Shown here one piece after another: positions 61,945 through 64,000 of a DNA stretch of 64,000 nucleotides (positions are counted from its first letter, which is position 1; every line of letters starts with the position of its first letter). The notes beneath the pieces were generated by a model. That model worked only from the letters and a program-made list of their open reading frames with translations, was not told the DNA's origin and did not search any database. The stretch lies in assembly GCA_001632425.1 (NCBI GenBank), contig KV425594.1, positions 119,997-183,996 of the forward strand, read 5' to 3'. This stretch comes from Neolentinus lepideus HHB14362 ss-1 (Eukaryota > Basidiomycota > Agaricomycetes > Gloeophyllales > Gloeophyllaceae). Position numbers and translations under genes: made by a program.

Positions 61945-64000
61945 CACTACCTGTCTATGAAGGGTTTCCTTAGAGTTGTTGTGGCCACAATGGGCATAAT
62001 TTATTCTGGATATCATGTAGCATGGATGAAAGGTTGATTTGGCAGCAATGCAGTGCATCCTTCAGGGTCTGACCTACATATTACATGAAATTTGGCTCTC
62101 AGAAACCTCCACAACCATCTTATACTGTCACAGATGTCCCAAATGGCCTCATAAACAAGTTGAGTGTGGTACATTAGTATACAATGTGTATATGGACTAT
62201 CCTCAAGATCCCAAGAAGCCCTACAATACCTAGCATCAGGTGTATAGGCTTCTGCCACAGGCCACGTGCTGTCTCCATGCAGCACATGGCAGAGATGGCA
62301 GCCTCCAGATAATAGGGGTACCTTTCCATCACCCCATCACTCCATGTGCCTCCATATGGCTCAGCTGGAGAATTCTGGCTTTCCTGATGTACATTTTGGA
62401 AAGACACATCCATTCAGACAGCCCTGCAGGGCTTGTTGATCTATTGGAGAAATGGGAGTAGCTGGGTGTGGAGGGCCATTGAAGGAAAGGGCATGAACAA
62501 TTTGCTCAAATTGAATCCAAGCTCATTATCAAGGCTGAGCTGAAAGGATCAGGTGCATGGAATAAACACCAAATAGATATATACATTACCCTCCAATCAA
62601 GATTAGAGCCGATAATAAATGTGCTGAGCCAGAGCTGAAGCTGGAGGACTTAACCACTGGTGAGGACCAATGTTTTATCTTCCAGAACACTACTTTCAAT
62701 GTGAAGAAATAATCCAAGATGAGACAATGTGGCCACACTTGCCCCAAGCATTCAGTTGCCTGAGGGGCAATCACATACAGTACAACTAGTAGATATGAGC
62801 TTATATATGAGTTTTTCCAAGGGGCAGGCAAGGAAGTTGCTGGCAACATCAACTACATGGTGGTGGTGCCTCAGCCAGTTTACGGGGTCCTGATTTCCAC
62901 TTTTTGGCTGCTCTTTGCATCACTTTCACCTAGCGCGTTCCACACATCCTCTCTTGACATAGAAATTTGAATATAATGTACTGTACCATTTCGATCAATT
63001 CGCCGCTGGCCATGACACGTGACAACCGGAGTCAGTTCGCCAGCCTGCCACCTCACCGGACAATGCGTGACAGGCTCCCAACTTCACCAGTGTCCCAGAC
63101 ATGTCAGAAATTTCTGTATAGACTTTTAATACCAAGTTAATCCTTTTTAAAGCTTCTTTCTGCTAGTAATCCATTACAATGGTGTTTGGAAATTTCTGAC
63201 ATTGACATTTCATTTCACCACCTAGCTACATGACACATGACAATACCTAAATTTCGCCATGCCAGAGGGCCATGTGACATGTGACATGGTGAATTGATCA
63301 AAATGGTACAGTATTCTTTATCCAAAGAACACATTGGTGTACATATTTTATATCAAAGTCCTTGCTTGTGCTTGCCAGATACAACTAGGCCAGCAACAGT
63401 GAGTGACCACTTGCCTAACTTGGATGTCTTAGGAGTGACCATGTGAGGATTCAGCTTGTGCTGGACTCACACAGATGGCGGGTGGCTGAGGTGCAAAAAA
63501 GCAGGGCATAGAAAATCTGTGTCTTGCGATAATGGAGGTAAAACATGTTGGAGGAAATGACATGCATTAAATGTCCATCCAGTCCAATATGAGCACAAAT
63601 CACAGAAGCTGCTATATCAGTATGACAGCATGAATCACAAATCTGCTGTGTCCATGTCCAAGATGGTGCTATTGTGCACTAACATCCCAATTCTCTACCA
63701 CCTTTGTGGCCCTGATCCACTAACTCAGCAATATGATGCAATTTGGAAGTATAACATGGCAGTACACACCACAATTGATCACACAGATGAGCATGGGTTG
63801 CTCCAGGTACCGGACATGTAATCATGAACATGCACGGAGTTGTCTATGGGATCCCTGAAGATAACACTGAGAATGACTGGGAGCTTTAGAATATTCCTTA
63901 TTTTTTACAGTTGAAGAGCTACAAGAGAATATTGCAACAGAGCTGAATTGTTATGAGTCCTGAGGTATGAAGGATGAGTTTGTACGCTCAGAATGAGCGG
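61945..64000. mobile_element. CpG-depleted decayed repeat DNA
   Basis: The sequence outside the MITE has almost no CpG (single occurrences over hundreds of bases) and is rich in TG and CA, unlike the rest of the window. Reading frames are short and stop-rich; fragments such as the stretch 62640-62870 look protein-derived but I cannot assign a transposon family. It runs off the end of the window. Confidence 0.6.
62981..63311. mobile_element. 331-bp palindromic MITE, TA target duplication
   Basis: Terminal inverted repeats begin CTGTACCATTTCGATCAATT on the left and CTGTACCATTTTGATCAATT on the right (complement), flanked on both sides by TA (62979-62980 and 63312-63313). Inner arms are also inverted (GACATGTCAGAAATTTC near 63099 against its near-complement near 63190). 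No coding capacity. A TA duplication fits a Tc1/mariner-type non-autonomous element. Confidence 0.8.

Overview
The window reads as nuclear DNA of a filamentous Agaricomycete (mushroom- or polypore-forming basidiomycete). Genes are compact and interrupted by many introns of about 45-60 nt with GT..AG borders and CTAAC-like branch sites, intergenic gaps are short, and several protein families are typical of Agaricomycetes (an atypical G-alpha, small expanded F-box families, an expanded seven-helix membrane family, short-intron P450s). Most coordinates below are outer CDS limits of spliced genes. I placed many exon junctions by hand, so limits marked tentative should be checked against RNA data.

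Layout. 0.3-1.8 kb: orphan 7TM protein (+). 2.1-3.6 kb: PC-esterase (-). 4.0-6.0 kb: Ariadne-type RBR ubiquitin ligase (-), divergent from lysyl-tRNA synthetase (+, 6.7-9.1). 9.9-11.6 kb: Cps1/hyaluronan-synthase-like GT2 (-). 12.6-16.4 kb: Mios/Sea4 WD40 protein of the TORC1-regulating SEA/GATOR complex (-), sharing a 222-bp promoter with the kinetochore DASH subunit Dad4 (+). 17.2-28.1 kb: an accessory stretch with SDR (-), cytochrome P450 (-), beta-lactamase-like hydrolase (-) and NmrA-type reductase (+), separated by larger gaps. 28.5-32 kb: two unrecognised Agaricomycete proteins. 33.8-45.5 kb: PWWP/LEDGF-like chromatin protein (+), glutathionyl-hydroquinone-reductase-like GST (+), a second 7TM paralogue carrying a frameshift (-), Utp25 (+) and acetoacetyl-CoA synthetase (-). 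46-54.9 kb: F-box protein (-), Sey1 ER-fusion GTPase (+), a split tRNA-Val(AAC) (-) and an atypical G-alpha (+). 55-61.2 kb: GH27 alpha-galactosidase (-) between two F-box relics, then a third decayed gene. 61.9-64 kb: strongly CpG-depleted repeat DNA holding a 331-bp MITE with a TA target duplication.

Most genes are unrelated housekeeping genes. The parts that look less ordinary are: the 7TM paralogue pair with matching exon borders, one copy frameshifted; a 9-nt microexon inside switch II of the G-alpha, whose catalytic Gln position is Ala; a P450 whose I-helix Thr-Thr reads Pro-Ile; a GC-AG intron in SEY1; a possible mitochondrial presequence on the lysyl-tRNA synthetase; and the MITE whose two terminal repeats differ only by CpG-decay-type changes. 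I found no CRISPR array, rRNA or clear complete autonomous transposon.
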